A DNA stretch of 64,000 bases from Streptomyces sp. 2131.1 (GCF_900105515.1 NZ_FNSY01000001.1:1798001-1862000); one strand, 5' to 3'. Counted from the first letter of the stretch, positions 24,629-34,302 are shown. A program made the numbers and translations. Notes: generated from the sequence alone by a model not told the origin.

Positions 24629-26356
24629 CTAGAACTCCCCGGATCGGTCGGTGCGGATGCGTTCGAGCAGCAGCAGCGACACCGCGCACACGAGCATCAG
24701 GATGGTGCTGAGGGCCATGGCCTGCCCGTAGTTGAGCTCCCCGGACCGGCCGAGGAGCCGTGCCACAGCGACCGGCAGCGTCGGGTTGTCCGGCCGCGCG
24801 ATGAAGACGGTCGCCCCGAACTCCCCCAGCGACACGGCGAACGCGAACCCGGCGGCGACCAGCAGCGCCCGCCGTACCAGGGGGAAGTCCACCTCGCGCC
24901 AGGCCCGCAGCGGCGAGGCCCCGAGCACCGCGGCCGCCTCGCGCAGCCGGGCGTCCACCGCCCGAAGCACCGGCAGCATGGTCCGTACGACGAAGGGCAC
25001 CCCGACCAGCGCCTGGGCCAGCGGCACCAGGATCCAGGAGGTACGGAGGTCCAGCGGCGGCTTGTCCAGGGTGATCAGGAAGCCGAAGCCGACGGTGACC
25101 GCGGAGACCCCGAGCGGCAGCATCAGCAGCGCGTCGAAGCCCCGGACGAGCCGGCCGGCCCGCCGGGTGAGCGCGGCGGCGGCGAGGCCCCCGACGACCA
25201 GGGCGATCAGCGTCGCGACGAGGGCGTAACGCAGGGAGTTGCCGATGGCCTCGATCGGCGCGACGAGGAACGTACCGCTGTTGGCGTCCGCCGAGGTGAG
25301 CGCGCGGTAGTAGGCGAGGCCGGAGCCGCCGAGCGAGCGTTCCACCAGCACGGCGAGCGGCAGCAGGATCAGCAGCAGCACGCTCACCAGCACCCCGCCG
25401 AGCAGCGCCCACTGCCCGGCGCCGCTCGGCCGGCGCGCCGTCTGGGCCGGGTCGACCAGCTTCAGGGCGCGCTCCCTGCGGCGTACGGTCCACGCGTGCA
25501 CGGTGAGGATCGCGCCGACGGCGGCGAACTGCACGAGCGTCAGCACGGCGGCCGTGGGCAGGGCGAGCAGTTGCGCGGTCTGCCGGTAGATCTCCACCTC
25601 CAGCGTGGAGAAGCCGGGACCGCCGAGGATCTGTACGACCCCGAAGGAGGTGAAGGTGAAGAGGAAGACCATCAGCGCGGCGGCGGCCACGGCCGGGGCG
25701 AGCGCGGGCAGGGTGACGCGCCGCCAGGCGGTGAACCTGCTCGCGCCCAGCACCCGGGCGGCCTCCTCCTGGCGCGGGTCCAGCTGCGCCCAGAGCCCGC
25801 CGACGGTCCGGACGACGACCGCGTAGTTGAAGAAGACGTGCGCCAGCAGGATCGCCCACACGGTCGTGTCGAGCCGTACGCCCCACAGGTCGTCGAGCAG
25901 CCCGCCGCGCCCGAGCAGCGCGAGGAAGGCGGTGCCCACGACGACGGTCGGCAGCACGAACGGCACCGTGACGACGGCGCGCAGCACCTGTTTGCCGGGG
26001 AAGTCGAACCGGGCGAAGACGTAGGCGCCGGGCAGCGCGATCAGCAGGGTCAGCGCGGTGGAGGCGAGGGCCTGCCAGAGCGTGAACCACAGGACGTCGC
26101 GGATCTCCGGCCGGGCCAGCACCTCGCCGAACCGGCCGAACTGCCAGACGCCGTCCGCCTTGAGCCCCCGGCCGACGATCGCGGCGACGGGGTAAGCGAA
26201 GAACACGGCGAAGAAGGCGACGGGCACGGCCATCAGGCCGAGCCGCACCGCGCTGCCGCGCCGGGCCCGGGCTCGTGCGGACCTCCCGCGCGCGCCCGGT
26301 CCGCGTACGGGGGTCTTCGTTACTTCACTACGAGCGAGGACCACGACTGGACCCAC
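24629..26356 (-). CDS. thiP: Thiamine ABC transporter permease (fused double permease)
   Basis: 575 aa from GTG 26356; GTG 26344 is an alternative. The protein has two homologous permease halves with about 12 helices, each ending in an EAA-type loop (EEAARVLGASRFTAWRRVTLP near residue 205; REAAAVLGASPLRAWREVDFP near residue 480), as in ThiP/FbpB. The start lies within the binding-protein gene by 37 bases, so translation is probably coupled. It carries the substrate through the membrane, using the ATPase encoded downstream. Confidence 0.9.
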   Translation of the reverse strand: MGPVVVLARSEVTKTPVRGPGARGRSARARARRGSAVRLGLMAVPVAFFAVFFAYPVAAIVGRGLKADGVWQFGRFGEVLARPEIRDVLWFTLWQALASTALTLLIALPGAYVFARFDFPGKQVLRAVVTVPFVLPTVVVGTAFLALLGRGGLLDDLWGVRLDTTVWAILLAHVFFNYAVVVRTVGGLWAQLDPRQEEAARVLGASRFTAWRRVTLPALAPAVAAAALMVFLFTFTSFGVVQILGGPGFSTLEVEIYRQTAQLLALPTAAVLTLVQFAAVGAILTVHAWTVRRRERALKLVDPAQTARRPSGAGQWALLGGVLVSVLLLILLPLAVLVERSLGGSGLAYYRALTSADANSGTFLVAPIEAIGNSLRYALVATLIALVVGGLAAAALTRRAGRLVRGFDALLMLPLGVSAVTVGFGFLITLDKPPLDLRTSWILVPLAQALVGVPFVVRTMLPVLRAVDARLREAAAVLGASPLRAWREVDFPLVRRALLVAAGFAFAVSLGEFGATVFIARPDNPTLPVAVARLLGRSGELNYGQAMALSTILMLVCAVSLLLLERIRTDRSGEF

Positions 26357-27423
26357 TGCTCACGGTTCTTGGCGATGGCGTCCGGGGCGACGGTCGCCGG
26401 CTTGTCCGCGGTGGCACCGAACTTCGTGAAGAGCTCCGGCACCTTGGCGTCCTTGGCGACCGGGCTGACGAACATGGTGAGCGGCATGTCCTCCTGGAAC
26501 TCCTTCCCGATGAGGAAGTCCAGCAGGGCCTTGCCGCCCGCCTCGTTCTTCGCGCCGTCCAGCAGACCGGCGAACTCGATCTGGCGGAAGCACGTCCCGG
26601 TGGCGACCCCGGTGGGCGCGGTCTTGGGCTGCGGGTCGGCGTACAGCACCTCGACGGGCGGGCTGGAGGCGTAGCTGACGACGAGCGGCCGGTCGGCCTT
26701 GGCCTTCTTGCCGCCCGCGGAGCCGGAGAACTCCTCGTTGTACGCCTGCTCCCAGCCGTCGACGACCTTGACGCCGTTGTCCTTCAGCTTCTTCCAGTAG
26801 TCCTGGTAGCCGTCCTCGCCGAAGGTGGCGACGGTGCCGAGGAGGAAGCCGAGGCCGGGTGAGGAGGTCGCGGCGTTCTCGGTGACGAGCAGGTTCTTGT
26901 ACGCGGGCTTCGCCAGGTCGGCGAAGGTCTTCGGCGGCGCGAGCTTCCTGTCGGCGAAGTACTTCTTGTCGTAGTTGACGCAGATGTCGCCGGTGTCGAC
27001 CGGGGTGACCCGGTGCTTGTCCGCGTCCAGCTGGACATCGGCCGGGACCCGGTCGAGTCCCTTGGCCTCGTACGGCGTGAACAGGCCGTTGTCGAGGGCG
27101 CGCGAGAGCAGGGTGTTGTCGACGCCGAAGAACACGTCGCCGCGCGGGGAGCCCTTGGTCAGGATCTCCTGGTTCAGGGCGGCGCCCGCGTCCCCGCTCT
27201 TGAGGACCTTGACGGTGTAACCGGTCTCCCGGGTGAACTCCTTCAGCACGTCCTTGGAGGCGTTGAAGGAGTCGTGGCTGACCAGCGTGACGGTCTTGGA
27301 GCCGGAGCCCTCGGTGGATCCGGAGCCGGACGCCGAGTCGTCGGAACTGCCGCAGCCGGCCAGCGCGGTGAGGCCGAGCGCGGCGGCGACGGCCGCGACC
27401 GCGGCCTTCTGGGTGGTGCTCAT
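26320..27423 (-). CDS. thiB: Thiamine ABC transporter substrate-binding lipoprotein
   Basis: 367 aa from ATG 27423 after AGGAGG; a longer frame to 27504 would run into the riboswitch leader. The signal peptide ends in the lipobox LAGC (Cys about 25), followed by a Ser/Gly linker. The mature part matches TbpA/ThiB proteins: TVTLVSHDSF, SGDAGAALNQ, GDVFFGVDNTLLSRALD and DICVNYDKKYF. It is anchored outside the membrane and delivers thiamine or its phosphates to the permease. It is the first gene of the operon and directly follows a TPP riboswitch. Confidence 0.93.
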   Translation of the reverse strand: MSTTQKAAVAAVAAALGLTALAGCGSSDDSASGSGSTEGSGSKTVTLVSHDSFNASKDVLKEFTRETGYTVKVLKSGDAGAALNQEILTKGSPRGDVFFGVDNTLLSRALDNGLFTPYEAKGLDRVPADVQLDADKHRVTPVDTGDICVNYDKKYFADRKLAPPKTFADLAKPAYKNLLVTENAATSSPGLGFLLGTVATFGEDGYQDYWKKLKDNGVKVVDGWEQAYNEEFSGSAGGKKAKADRPLVVSYASSPPVEVLYADPQPKTAPTGVATGTCFRQIEFAGLLDGAKNEAGGKALLDFLIGKEFQEDMPLTMFVSPVAKDAKVPELFTKFGATADKPATVAPDAIAKNREQWVQSWSSLVVK

Positions 27424-27433
27424 GTGTGATTCC

Positions 27434-27450
27434 TCCTGGAGTGACCAGGA
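27434..27450 (-). promoter_or_regulatory. Hairpin sequestering the thiB ribosome binding site
   Basis: On the minus strand TCCTGG and CCAGGA pair as a 6-bp stem with a TCACT loop. The 3' arm covers most of the AGGAGG Shine-Dalgarno of thiB. It lies about 70 bases past the TPP aptamer, so it is a plausible off-state structure, with translation rather than termination controlled. Confidence 0.55.
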
Positions 27451-27521
27451 AGAGACGCGGCCCCGCCCGCCCACCGGCCGTAGCCGGAAGCGGGCAGGGC
27501 GCAACAGCTTGAGTATGGTCC

Positions 27522-27617
27522 GAACTTCCTACCCGGAATGACCCGGGCGAGGTTCAGAGGGTCTGCGGCCAACCTGTCCTTGGTGCCGCACTCTCAGCGC
27601 TGTGGCGCTCCCCTGTC
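27522..27617 (-). ncRNA. TPP (thi-box) riboswitch
   Basis: Read on the minus strand: ACAGGGGAGCG opens the element, CTGAGAG (27597-27591) is the conserved pyrimidine-sensor loop, ACCCTCTGAACCT (27562-27550) is the core joining segment, and GGGTCATTCCGGGTAGGAAG closes it. Order and spacing match the thi-box consensus. It precedes the thiamine transporter, and thiamine pyrophosphate should repress it. Confidence 0.95.
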
Positions 27618-27694
27618 GGAATATGCAGTTGATTTCGGCCCCAGGCTACACGGCCGTTTTCAGCCGGGAGCCGGGTGCCCGGGGCCGCTCGTCC

Positions 27695-28801
27695 TCAGCG
27701 CTCGGAGGCCGCCAGCTGCCCGCAGGCACCGTCGATCTCCTGGCCCCGGGTGTCCCGGACGGTGACCGGCACGCCGTGGGACGCGATGGCCTCCACGAAC
27801 GCGCGCTCGTCCTCGGGCCGCGACGCGGTCCACTTGGAACCGGGGGTGGGATTGAGCGGGATCAGGTTGACGTGGACGCGCTTGCCCTTGAGGAGCCGGC
27901 CGAGCCGGTCCCCGCGCCAGGCCTGGTCGTTGATGTCGCGGATCAGGGCGTACTCGATGGAGATGCGGCGGCCGGACTTCTCCGCGTACTCCCACGCGGC
28001 GTCCAGCACCTCGCGCACCTTCCACCGGGTGTTGACCGGCACGAGGGTGTCGCGCAGCTCGTCGTCCGGCGCGTGCAGCGAGACCGCGAGGCGGCACTTG
28101 AACCCCTCGTCGGCGAACCGCAGCATCGCGGGCACCAGGCCGACGGTGGAGACGGTGATCCCGCGCTGCGAGAGGCCGAGGCCGTCAGGCTCGGGGTCGG
28201 TGAGCCGGCGGATGGCGCCGACGACGCGGTTGTAGTTGGCCAGCGGCTCGCCCATGCCCATGAACACGATGTTGGACAGCCGGGCGGGGCCGCCGGGGAC
28301 CTCGCCGTCGCGCAGGGCGCGCATGCCGTCCACGATCTGGTGGACGATCTCCGCGGTGGAGAGGTTGCGGTCGAGACCGGCCTGCCCGGTCGCACAGAAC
28401 GGGCAGTTCATCCCGCAGCCGGCCTGCGAGGAGATGCACATGGTGACCCGCTCCGGGTAGCGCATCAGGACGGACTCGACCAGCGTCCCGTCGTGCAGCT
28501 TCCACAGGGTCTTGCGGGTGGTGTCGTCGTCGCAGCTGATGTGCCGGACGACGGACATCAGGTCCGGGAACATCGCCTCGGCGAGCTTGTCCCGCGATCC
28601 GGCCGGGATGTTGGTCCACTCGGCCGGGTCGTGCGCGTACCGCGCGAAGTAGTGCTGCGAGAGCTGCTGGGCGCGGAACGGCTTCTCGCCGACCGCGGCG
28701 ACGGCTTCCCTGCGCTCGGCGGGCGTTAGGTCGGCGAGGTGCCGCGGCGGCTTCTTGGCTCCGCGGGGCGCGACGAAAGTGAGTTCTCCGGGCTTAGGCA
28801 T
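27695..28801 (-). CDS. rlmN: 23S rRNA (A2503-C2) / tRNA (A37-C2) methyltransferase
   Basis: 368 aa. Radical-SAM enzyme; the cluster motif CGMNCPFC holds CxxxCxxC near residue 125. Further family marks are [41 protein letters not shown], and the late GACGQL with the methyl-carrying Cys. It methylates C2 of A2503 in the ribosomal exit-tunnel region and A37 of some tRNAs. It stands alone, divergent from a small membrane-protein gene. Confidence 0.97.
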   Translation of the reverse strand: MPKPGELTFVAPRGAKKPPRHLADLTPAERREAVAAVGEKPFRAQQLSQHYFARYAHDPAEWTNIPAGSRDKLAEAMFPDLMSVVRHISCDDDTTRKTLWKLHDGTLVESVLMRYPERVTMCISSQAGCGMNCPFCATGQAGLDRNLSTAEIVHQIVDGMRALRDGEVPGGPARLSNIVFMGMGEPLANYNRVVGAIRRLTDPEPDGLGLSQRGITVSTVGLVPAMLRFADEGFKCRLAVSLHAPDDELRDTLVPVNTRWKVREVLDAAWEYAEKSGRRISIEYALIRDINDQAWRGDRLGRLLKGKRVHVNLIPLNPTPGSKWTASRPEDERAFVEAIASHGVPVTVRDTRGQEIDGACGQLAASER

Positions 28802-28918
28802 GGTTCTTCCAGTGTCGCAGACGCGCGGAGGTACCCCGGCGCGTCGGCGGTGAGGGGCCGCTCACGGGGTAACCGGGACAGCACAGGGAGTTCGCAGCCG
28901 CCGCAGGAGGTAGGTGCC

Positions 28919-29449
28919 GTGCACACCGTCAAGCACTGGTTCAACGACAGCCTGCTCGGGCAGGGCCTGCTGGTCCTCGCGCTCGGTGTGGGCCTGAACG
29001 CACTGTTACGCCACGACGAGCATCCGGCCGTGTGGCTGGTCCAGGCCCTCTTCTACACCGTCGTCGTGATGGTGGCCGTGGCCCTCCAGCGGCGGCGGAC
29101 GAGCCGGGCGACGGGCGCGTCCCCGGGTGCCATCGCCGGTCTCGACCGCAAGATCCGCCACCGTGAGGTGCCGAACGACCCCGAGGAACGGGCCGTGATG
29201 CGGCGACTGGTCGACGAGCATCTGGGGAAGATCGAACGGGGCAGGCGGTGGCTCCCGTTCTGGATGGCGTTCATGGGCGTGATCGTCGTGGCCATGTTCG
29301 TACTCGCCGCCACCAGCGGCGGCTCCCTGCTGTTCCCGCTGGCCTTCGCCGTGTTCATGGCGGCGTTCTGCGCCTGGATCCTGTGGATGCGCCGCCGGTC
29401 GCTGGCGCTGAACCGCGGCATGCGGAAGGCACTGCGCGAGCGCGGCTGA
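28919..29449 (+). CDS. Small four-helix membrane protein with a TTA codon
   Basis: 176 aa from GTG 28919, eight bases after AGGAGG. Hydrophobic segments lie near residues 12-30, 38-56, 112-132 and 135-155, with a charged loop between helices 2 and 3 containing EERAVMRRLVDEHLGKIERG. Leu30 is encoded by TTA (29006-29008), the codon read only by bldA tRNA in Streptomyces; I found no other in-frame TTA in the window. Expression therefore probably depends on development. I do not recognise the family. It ends at a 50-bp palindrome shared with cdsA. Confidence 0.8.
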   Translation: MHTVKHWFNDSLLGQGLLVLALGVGLNALLRHDEHPAVWLVQALFYTVVVMVAVALQRRRTSRATGASPGAIAGLDRKIRHREVPNDPEERAVMRRLVDEHLGKIERGRRWLPFWMAFMGVIVVAMFVLAATSGGSLLFPLAFAVFMAAFCAWILWMRRRSLALNRGMRKALRERG

Positions 29450-29452
29450 CGC

Positions 29453-29502
29453 CACATGGCTGAGGGGCCACCGCTCGCGAGCGGTGGCCCCTCAGCCATG
29501 TG
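29453..29502. terminator. Bidirectional terminator: perfect 50-bp palindrome
   Basis: The arms 29453-29477 and 29478-29502 are exact reverse complements with no spacer. The palindrome sits between two convergent genes (small membrane protein, cdsA) and could fold in either transcript with a four-base loop. Confidence 0.9.
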
Positions 29503-29514
29503 TGCGGTCCGGTC

Positions 29515-30609
29515 TCAGCCGGAGCCGACGAACAGCACCAGCAGCAGCCAGACCACCGGGGCGGTCGGCAGCAGCGAGTCCAGCCGGTCCATGATCCCGC
29601 CGTGGCCGGGCAGCAGCGTTCCCATGTCCTTGATGCCGAGGTCCCGCTTGATCATCGACTCGCCCAGGTCTCCGAGGGTGGCGCTGGCAGCGACCGCGAG
29701 GCCCAGCAGCAGCCCCTGCCACCAGGAACCGTCGTCGATCAGGAACTGCATGCACAGCGCACCGGCCACCATGGCGAAGGCGACCGCCCCGAACAGGCCC
29801 TCGCGGGTCTTGCCGGGGCTGATGCGCGGAGCGAGCTTGTGCTTGCCGAACCGCCAGCCGACCGCGTACGCCCCCGTGTCGCTGACCACGGTCAGCAGCA
29901 GGAAGGTCAGCACCCGCTGCGGCCCGTCGTCGGCCCTCAGGAGCATGGCGACGAAGGTGGCCAGGAAGGGCACGTAGAACGCGGCGAAGATGCCCGCCGT
30001 GACATCCCTGAGATAGTCCTCGGGCGGCTGCGCCATCCGCCAGACAAGGACCGCCAGGGCGGTCAGGGCCATGGCGACCCAGGCGCCCTCGGCCCCGCGC
30101 GCGTACCCGGCGACGACCATGGCGGCACCGCCGGCCGCGAGCGGTACGAGGGGCGCCTTGATGCCCTTGCGCTCCTCCAGGCGGGAGGTCAGCTCCCACA
30201 GCCCCACCACGACGGCGAGCGCGATGACGCCGACGAAGACGGCCTTGACGACGAAGAGCGAGACGACGACCAGAGCACCGAGCCCCAGGCCGACCCCTAT
30301 GGCGGCTCCCAGGTCCCGGCCCGCACGCTTCTTCTGCGGAGGCGGGGGAGGCGGCGGCGCGGTGGGCATGGGCTCCTGCGGCTTCTCGTCGCGGAACAGG
30401 GGGCCGCCGCTCAGGCGTCCGGCCCCCTGGTCCCGGTGATCACGGTCTTCAGCGTCTCTACCTGCGTCGGGAACGTCCGGCACGATGGGCATGGGCCGAG
30501 TCTGCTGGGCGTCATGCACATCGTAGGCAGGACCCGCCGCAGCACCCTGCATCTCCGGCGCGACCCGGTGGCCGGCGCCCTGCGGAGCGCCCCAGGAGGA
30601 GTCGTTCAT
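29515..30609 (-). CDS. cdsA: Phosphatidate cytidylyltransferase
   Basis: 364 aa from ATG 30609, sharing one base with the frr stop (TGATG). A Pro-rich cytoplasmic N-terminus of about 95 residues (including PPPPPPP) precedes some eight membrane helices. The family signature SMIKRDLGIKDMGTLLPGHGG, then MDRLDSL, lies near the end. It makes CDP-diacylglycerol from phosphatidate and CTP. The N-terminal extension is long compared with E. coli CdsA but usual for actinobacteria. It is the last gene of the frr-cdsA unit. Confidence 0.96.
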   Translation of the reverse strand: MNDSSWGAPQGAGHRVAPEMQGAAAGPAYDVHDAQQTRPMPIVPDVPDAGRDAEDRDHRDQGAGRLSGGPLFRDEKPQEPMPTAPPPPPPPQKKRAGRDLGAAIGVGLGLGALVVVSLFVVKAVFVGVIALAVVVGLWELTSRLEERKGIKAPLVPLAAGGAAMVVAGYARGAEGAWVAMALTALAVLVWRMAQPPEDYLRDVTAGIFAAFYVPFLATFVAMLLRADDGPQRVLTFLLLTVVSDTGAYAVGWRFGKHKLAPRISPGKTREGLFGAVAFAMVAGALCMQFLIDDGSWWQGLLLGLAVAASATLGDLGESMIKRDLGIKDMGTLLPGHGGIMDRLDSLLPTAPVVWLLLVLFVGSG

Positions 30610-31166
30610 CAGACTTCGAGCAGCTCGGCTTCCTTGTGCTTCAGCAGCTCGTCCACCTGCGCGACGTACTTCGCGGTGGTGTCGTCGAGCTCCTTCTCGG
30701 CGCGGCGCACCTCGTCCTCGCCGGACTCCTTGTCCTTGACCAGCTTGTCGAGCGCTTCCTTGGCCTTGCGGCGGACGGCCCGGATCGAGATCTTGGAGTC
30801 CTCGGCCTTGGTCTTCGCGACCTTGATGTAGTCGCGGCGGCGCTCCTCGGTCAGCTCGGGGAAGTTGACCCGGATGATGTTGCCGTCGTTGCTCGGGTTG
30901 ACGCCGAGGTCCGAGTCGCGGATGGCCTGCTCGATGTTGCGCAGCGCGGTCTTGTCGAACGGCGTCACGACGGCCATACGGGGCTCGGGCACCGAGAACG
31001 AGGCCAGCTGGTTGATCGGGGTCGGCGCGCCGTAGTAGTCGGCGACGATCTTGTTGAACATCGCCGGGTGCGCACGGCCGGTACGGATCGCGGCGAAGTC
31101 CTCTTTCGCCACGACGACGGCCTTCTCCATCTTCTCCTCGGCCTCGAGGAGGGTTTCTTCGATCAC
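30609..31166 (-). CDS. frr: Ribosome recycling factor
   Basis: 185 aa from GTG 31166 ([12 protein letters not shown]); the preceding GTG at 31169 would add one residue and leave a poorer spacing from AGGAG. Conserved blocks are [32 protein letters not shown]-like [12 protein letters not shown], and [17 protein letters not shown]. It splits post-termination ribosomes with EF-G. It follows pyrH by 157 bases and is coupled to cdsA. Confidence 0.97.
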   Translation of the reverse strand: MIEETLLEAEEKMEKAVVVAKEDFAAIRTGRAHPAMFNKIVADYYGAPTPINQLASFSVPEPRMAVVTPFDKTALRNIEQAIRDSDLGVNPSNDGNIIRVNFPELTEERRRDYIKVAKTKAEDSKISIRAVRRKAKEALDKLVKDKESGEDEVRRAEKELDDTTAKYVAQVDELLKHKEAELLEV

Positions 31167-31323
31167 CACGTGCTCCTGCGTGTCTTGAACGGGCCCGGCG
31201 GGCCCGGCGGGTCCTGCGTCGCGTCCTCACCTGCACGGTGTCCGACCGGCAGGCCGTTGTCCATCTTCCGGGGCGGTCCCGCGCCCCGGGCCCACCGGGG
31301 CTCACCGGTGGGGGCACCCGTTG

Positions 31324-32100
31324 TCAGGCGCGGGTGTCCTGGTCGCTCACGAGCGTGCCGATCTTCTCACCCTTGACGGCGCGGGCGATATTGCCGGTGG
31401 CCGTGAGCTCGAAGACGAGGATCGGCAGCTCGTTGTCACGGCAGAGCGTGATGGCGGTGGCGTCGGCGACCTTGAGGTCGCGGGCGAGCACCTCGCTGTA
31501 CTCCAGCGCGTCGAACTTCACCGCGGCGGGGTTGGTCTTCGGGTCGGAGTCGTAGACCCCGTCCACGCCGTTCTTCCCCATGAGCAGCGCTTCGGCGTCG
31601 ATCTCCAGGGCGCGCTGGGCGGCGGTGGTGTCGGTGGAGAAGTAGGGCATGCCCATGCCGGCGCCGAAGATGACGACCCGCCCCTTCTCCAGGTGCCGGA
31701 CGGCGCGCAGCGGGATGTACGGCTCCGCGACCTGGCCCATGGTGATGGCGGTCTGGACGCGGGAGTCGATGCCCTCCTTCTCCAGGAAGTCCTGGAGGGC
31801 GAGGCAGTTCATCACGGTGCCGAGCATGCCCATGTAGTCGGAGCGGGCCCGGTCCATGCCGCGCTGCTGGAGCTCCGCGCCGCGGAAGAAGTTGCCGCCG
31901 CCGATGACGATCGCGATCTCCGCGCCGTCCCGGACGACGGCCGCGATCTCGCGGGCGATGGCGTGCACGACGTCGGGGTCGACACCGAGGCCCCCGCCGC
32001 CGGCGAACGCCTCTCCGGACAGCTTCAGCATGAAGCGTCCGCGCACCTTGCCGTCCTCGCGCTTGTCGTCGTCTTTGGCGGCGTCCGCGCCCTTGTTCAT
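31324..32100 (-). CDS. pyrH: UMP kinase
   Basis: 258 aa from ATG 32100, with GAGGAG seven bases upstream. Amino-acid-kinase fold: MLKLSGEAF at the phosphate loop, [11 protein letters not shown], the [10 protein letters not shown] block, and [16 protein letters not shown]. It converts UMP to UDP. Gene order tsf-pyrH-frr-cdsA is conserved. A hairpin between tsf and pyrH (32129-32171) may separate their transcripts. Confidence 0.97.
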   Translation of the reverse strand: MNKGADAAKDDDKREDGKVRGRFMLKLSGEAFAGGGGLGVDPDVVHAIAREIAAVVRDGAEIAIVIGGGNFFRGAELQQRGMDRARSDYMGMLGTVMNCLALQDFLEKEGIDSRVQTAITMGQVAEPYIPLRAVRHLEKGRVVIFGAGMGMPYFSTDTTAAQRALEIDAEALLMGKNGVDGVYDSDPKTNPAAVKFDALEYSEVLARDLKVADATAITLCRDNELPILVFELTATGNIARAVKGEKIGTLVSDQDTRA

Positions 32101-32128
32101 GGGGATTCTCCTCGTGCACATACGAAGA

Positions 32129-32171
32129 AGGCCATTGCCGGTGGGTCTGGTGTCCCTTGCGGCAATGGCCT
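32129..32171 (-). terminator. Hairpin between tsf and pyrH
   Basis: The arms AGGCCATTGCCG (32129-32140) and CGGCAATGGCCT (32160-32171) are fully complementary around a 19-base loop. It is about 90 bases past the tsf stop and ends 29 bases before pyrH, fitting a terminator or attenuator. Confidence 0.75.
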
Positions 32172-32256
32172 CCTCGTCAGATCTGCGGTCGTACGGCGGT
32201 GTGCGGCCGTCGACTGCACCAGACCCTACCGGGTCCGCCGTTTTTCGCGGACGGAC

Positions 32257-33093
32257 TCAGATGCCGACCTTGATACGCGTGAAGCGCTTCAGGGTCACAC
32301 CGGCCTCGTCCAGAACCTTCTGGACCGACTTCTTGTTGTCCAGCGCGTACGGCTGGCCGAGGAGGGTGGCCTCCTTGAAGAAGCCGTTGACGCGACCCTC
32401 GACGATCTTCGGGAGGGCGGCCTCGGGCTTGCCCTCGGCGCGGGTGGTCTCCTCGGCGACGCGGCGCTCGGCCTCGACGACCTCGGCCGGGACGTCCTCG
32501 CGGGAGAGGTACTTCGGCGCGAAGGCGGCGATGTGCTGGGCGAGGCCCTTGGCCAGGTCGGCGTCGGCCTTGTCCAGCTCGACCATGACACCGATCTGCG
32601 GGGGCAGGTCGGGCATGGTGCGGTGCATGTAGACCGAGACGAAGGCACCCTGGAACTGCGCGAAGCGGTCCAGGACGATCTTCTCGCCGAGGTTGGCGTT
32701 GGCCTCGTCCACGTACGCCTGGACGGTCTTGCCGGGCTCGATCTCGGAAGCGAGCAGCGCCTCCAGGTCGGCCGGGGAGGTCGCGGCGACGTGCGCGGCC
32801 AGCGCGTTGGCGACGGCCTGGAACTTGTCACCCTTGGCGACGAAGTCGGTCTCGCACTTCAGCTCGACGAGGACACCGGAGGTGCTGTCCTCGGAGACGA
32901 GGGAGACGACCGCGCCGTTCTCGGCGGAACGGCCCTCGCGCTTGGCGACGCCCTTCTGGCCCTTGATACGGAGCGCCTCGACGGCGCCGTCGACGTTGCC
33001 GTCGGCCTCGTCGAGCGCCTTCTTGCAGTCCATCATGCCGGCGCCGGTGAGCTCGCGGAGCTTCTTGACGTCAGCGGCGGTGTAGTTCGCCAT
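32257..33093 (-). CDS. tsf: Elongation factor Ts
   Basis: 278 aa from ATG 33093. The N-terminal UBA-like module (VKKLRELTGAGMMDCKKAL) and the EF-Tu contact segment LKCETDFVAKGDKF are clear, followed by the core. It exchanges GDP for GTP on EF-Tu. It lies 97 bases after rpsB, with a strong hairpin in between. Confidence 0.98.
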   Translation of the reverse strand: MANYTAADVKKLRELTGAGMMDCKKALDEADGNVDGAVEALRIKGQKGVAKREGRSAENGAVVSLVSEDSTSGVLVELKCETDFVAKGDKFQAVANALAAHVAATSPADLEALLASEIEPGKTVQAYVDEANANLGEKIVLDRFAQFQGAFVSVYMHRTMPDLPPQIGVMVELDKADADLAKGLAQHIAAFAPKYLSREDVPAEVVEAERRVAEETTRAEGKPEAALPKIVEGRVNGFFKEATLLGQPYALDNKKSVQKVLDEAGVTLKRFTRIKVGI

Positions 33094-33134
33094 GAGTCTG
33101 TGTTCTCTCTCGAAGTCTGAAAGATCTACGGGTG

Positions 33135-33173
33135 GACGGCGGGGGCGGTGCCAGTGCACCGGCCCCCGCCGTC
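33135..33173 (-). terminator. Hairpin between rpsB and tsf
   Basis: Twelve-base arms GACGGCGGGGGC (33135-33146) and GCCCCCGCCGTC (33162-33173), with a second inner pairing GGTGC/GCACC. A very stable structure that probably attenuates rpsB read-through into tsf. Confidence 0.8.
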
Positions 33174-33190
33174 TTCAGCCGTGACGGGTG

Positions 33191-34105
33191 TCAGGCCTGC
33201 TCGGCGTCCGCGTCCGCGGCCGGGGCCTCGGCCTCGGCCTGCTCGGCGGCGATGGCCTCCGGCTTCGCGTCGGCGTCGGCGTCCTTCTCGGTCTCGGCGG
33301 AGGACTGGACCTCGGCGTCGGCCTTCTTGTCGCCCTCGAGCAGGTCACGCTCCCACTCGGCGAGGGGCTCGCCGGCGGCCTTCTCGCCCGGCTTCGAGTC
33401 GCCGGTCGCGGCACCGGAGCGGGCGATGAGGCCCTCGGCGACGGCGTCGGCGATCACGCGGGTGAGCAGCGTGACGGAGCGGATCGCGTCGTCGTTGCCC
33501 GGAATCTTGTAGTCGACCTCGTCGGGGTCGCAGTTGGTGTCGAGGATCGCGACGACCGGGATGTGGAGCTTGCGCGCCTCACCGACGGCGATGTGCTCCT
33601 TCTTGGTGTCGACGACCCAGACGGCGCTCGGCACCTTCTGCATCTCGCGGATACCACCGAGGGTCTTCTCCAGCTTGGCCTTCTCGCGGGAGAGGACCAG
33701 GAGCTCCTTCTTGGTGAGGCCGGAGGCGGCCACGTCCTCGAAGTCGATGAGCTCGAGCTCCTTCAGACGCTGAAGGCGCTTGTAGACGGTGGAGAAGTTG
33801 GTGAGCATGCCACCGAGCCAACGCTGGTTGACATACGGCATGCCGACGCGCGTCGCCTGCTCGGCGATGGCCTCCTGGGCCTGCTTCTTCGTACCCACGA
33901 ACATGATGGAGCCGCCGTGCGCGACGGTCTCCTTGACGAACTCGTAGGCGCGGTCGATGTACGACAGCGACTGGAGCAGGTCGATGATGTAGATGCCGTT
34001 GCGCTCGGTGAAGATGAAGCGCTTCATCTTCGGGTTCCAGCGACGGGTCTGGTGACCGAAGTGGACGCCGCTTTCCAGCAGCTCCCGCATCGTGACGACG
34101 GCCAT
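33191..34105 (-). CDS. rpsB: 30S ribosomal protein S2
   Basis: 304 aa from ATG 34105 after AGGAG. Standard S2 core ([56 protein letters not shown]). The last 75 residues form an Ala/Glu/Asp-rich acidic tail absent from E. coli S2 but common in streptomycetes. TACACT on the minus strand (34273-34268), about 165 bases upstream, is a possible -10. Confidence 0.98.
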   Translation of the reverse strand: MAVVTMRELLESGVHFGHQTRRWNPKMKRFIFTERNGIYIIDLLQSLSYIDRAYEFVKETVAHGGSIMFVGTKKQAQEAIAEQATRVGMPYVNQRWLGGMLTNFSTVYKRLQRLKELELIDFEDVAASGLTKKELLVLSREKAKLEKTLGGIREMQKVPSAVWVVDTKKEHIAVGEARKLHIPVVAILDTNCDPDEVDYKIPGNDDAIRSVTLLTRVIADAVAEGLIARSGAATGDSKPGEKAAGEPLAEWERDLLEGDKKADAEVQSSAETEKDADADAKPEAIAAEQAEAEAPAADADAEQA

Positions 34106-34302
34106 GGCCGTACTCCTTGAGGTACTCGGTTATCGCGGCAGCAGGTTTGCTGTCGCGCCTGACGTCCCGGCGCGCCTGCCACAAGGGACCGAGGGGCGCG
34201 GCCACCTCCGCTGAGCGGGTGGTGGCGGGGCGTGCGAAGTCGACCCGGTGACCCGGGCCGCAGAAGAAGTGTACGGGACCGTCCGGGTCCCGGGTGACGG
34301 CG

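Noticed and set aside
23720..26674. 984-codon plus-strand frame opposite thiBPQ
   Set aside because: Low-complexity His/Gln/Asp-rich translation; the opposite strand carries three recognisable transporter genes.
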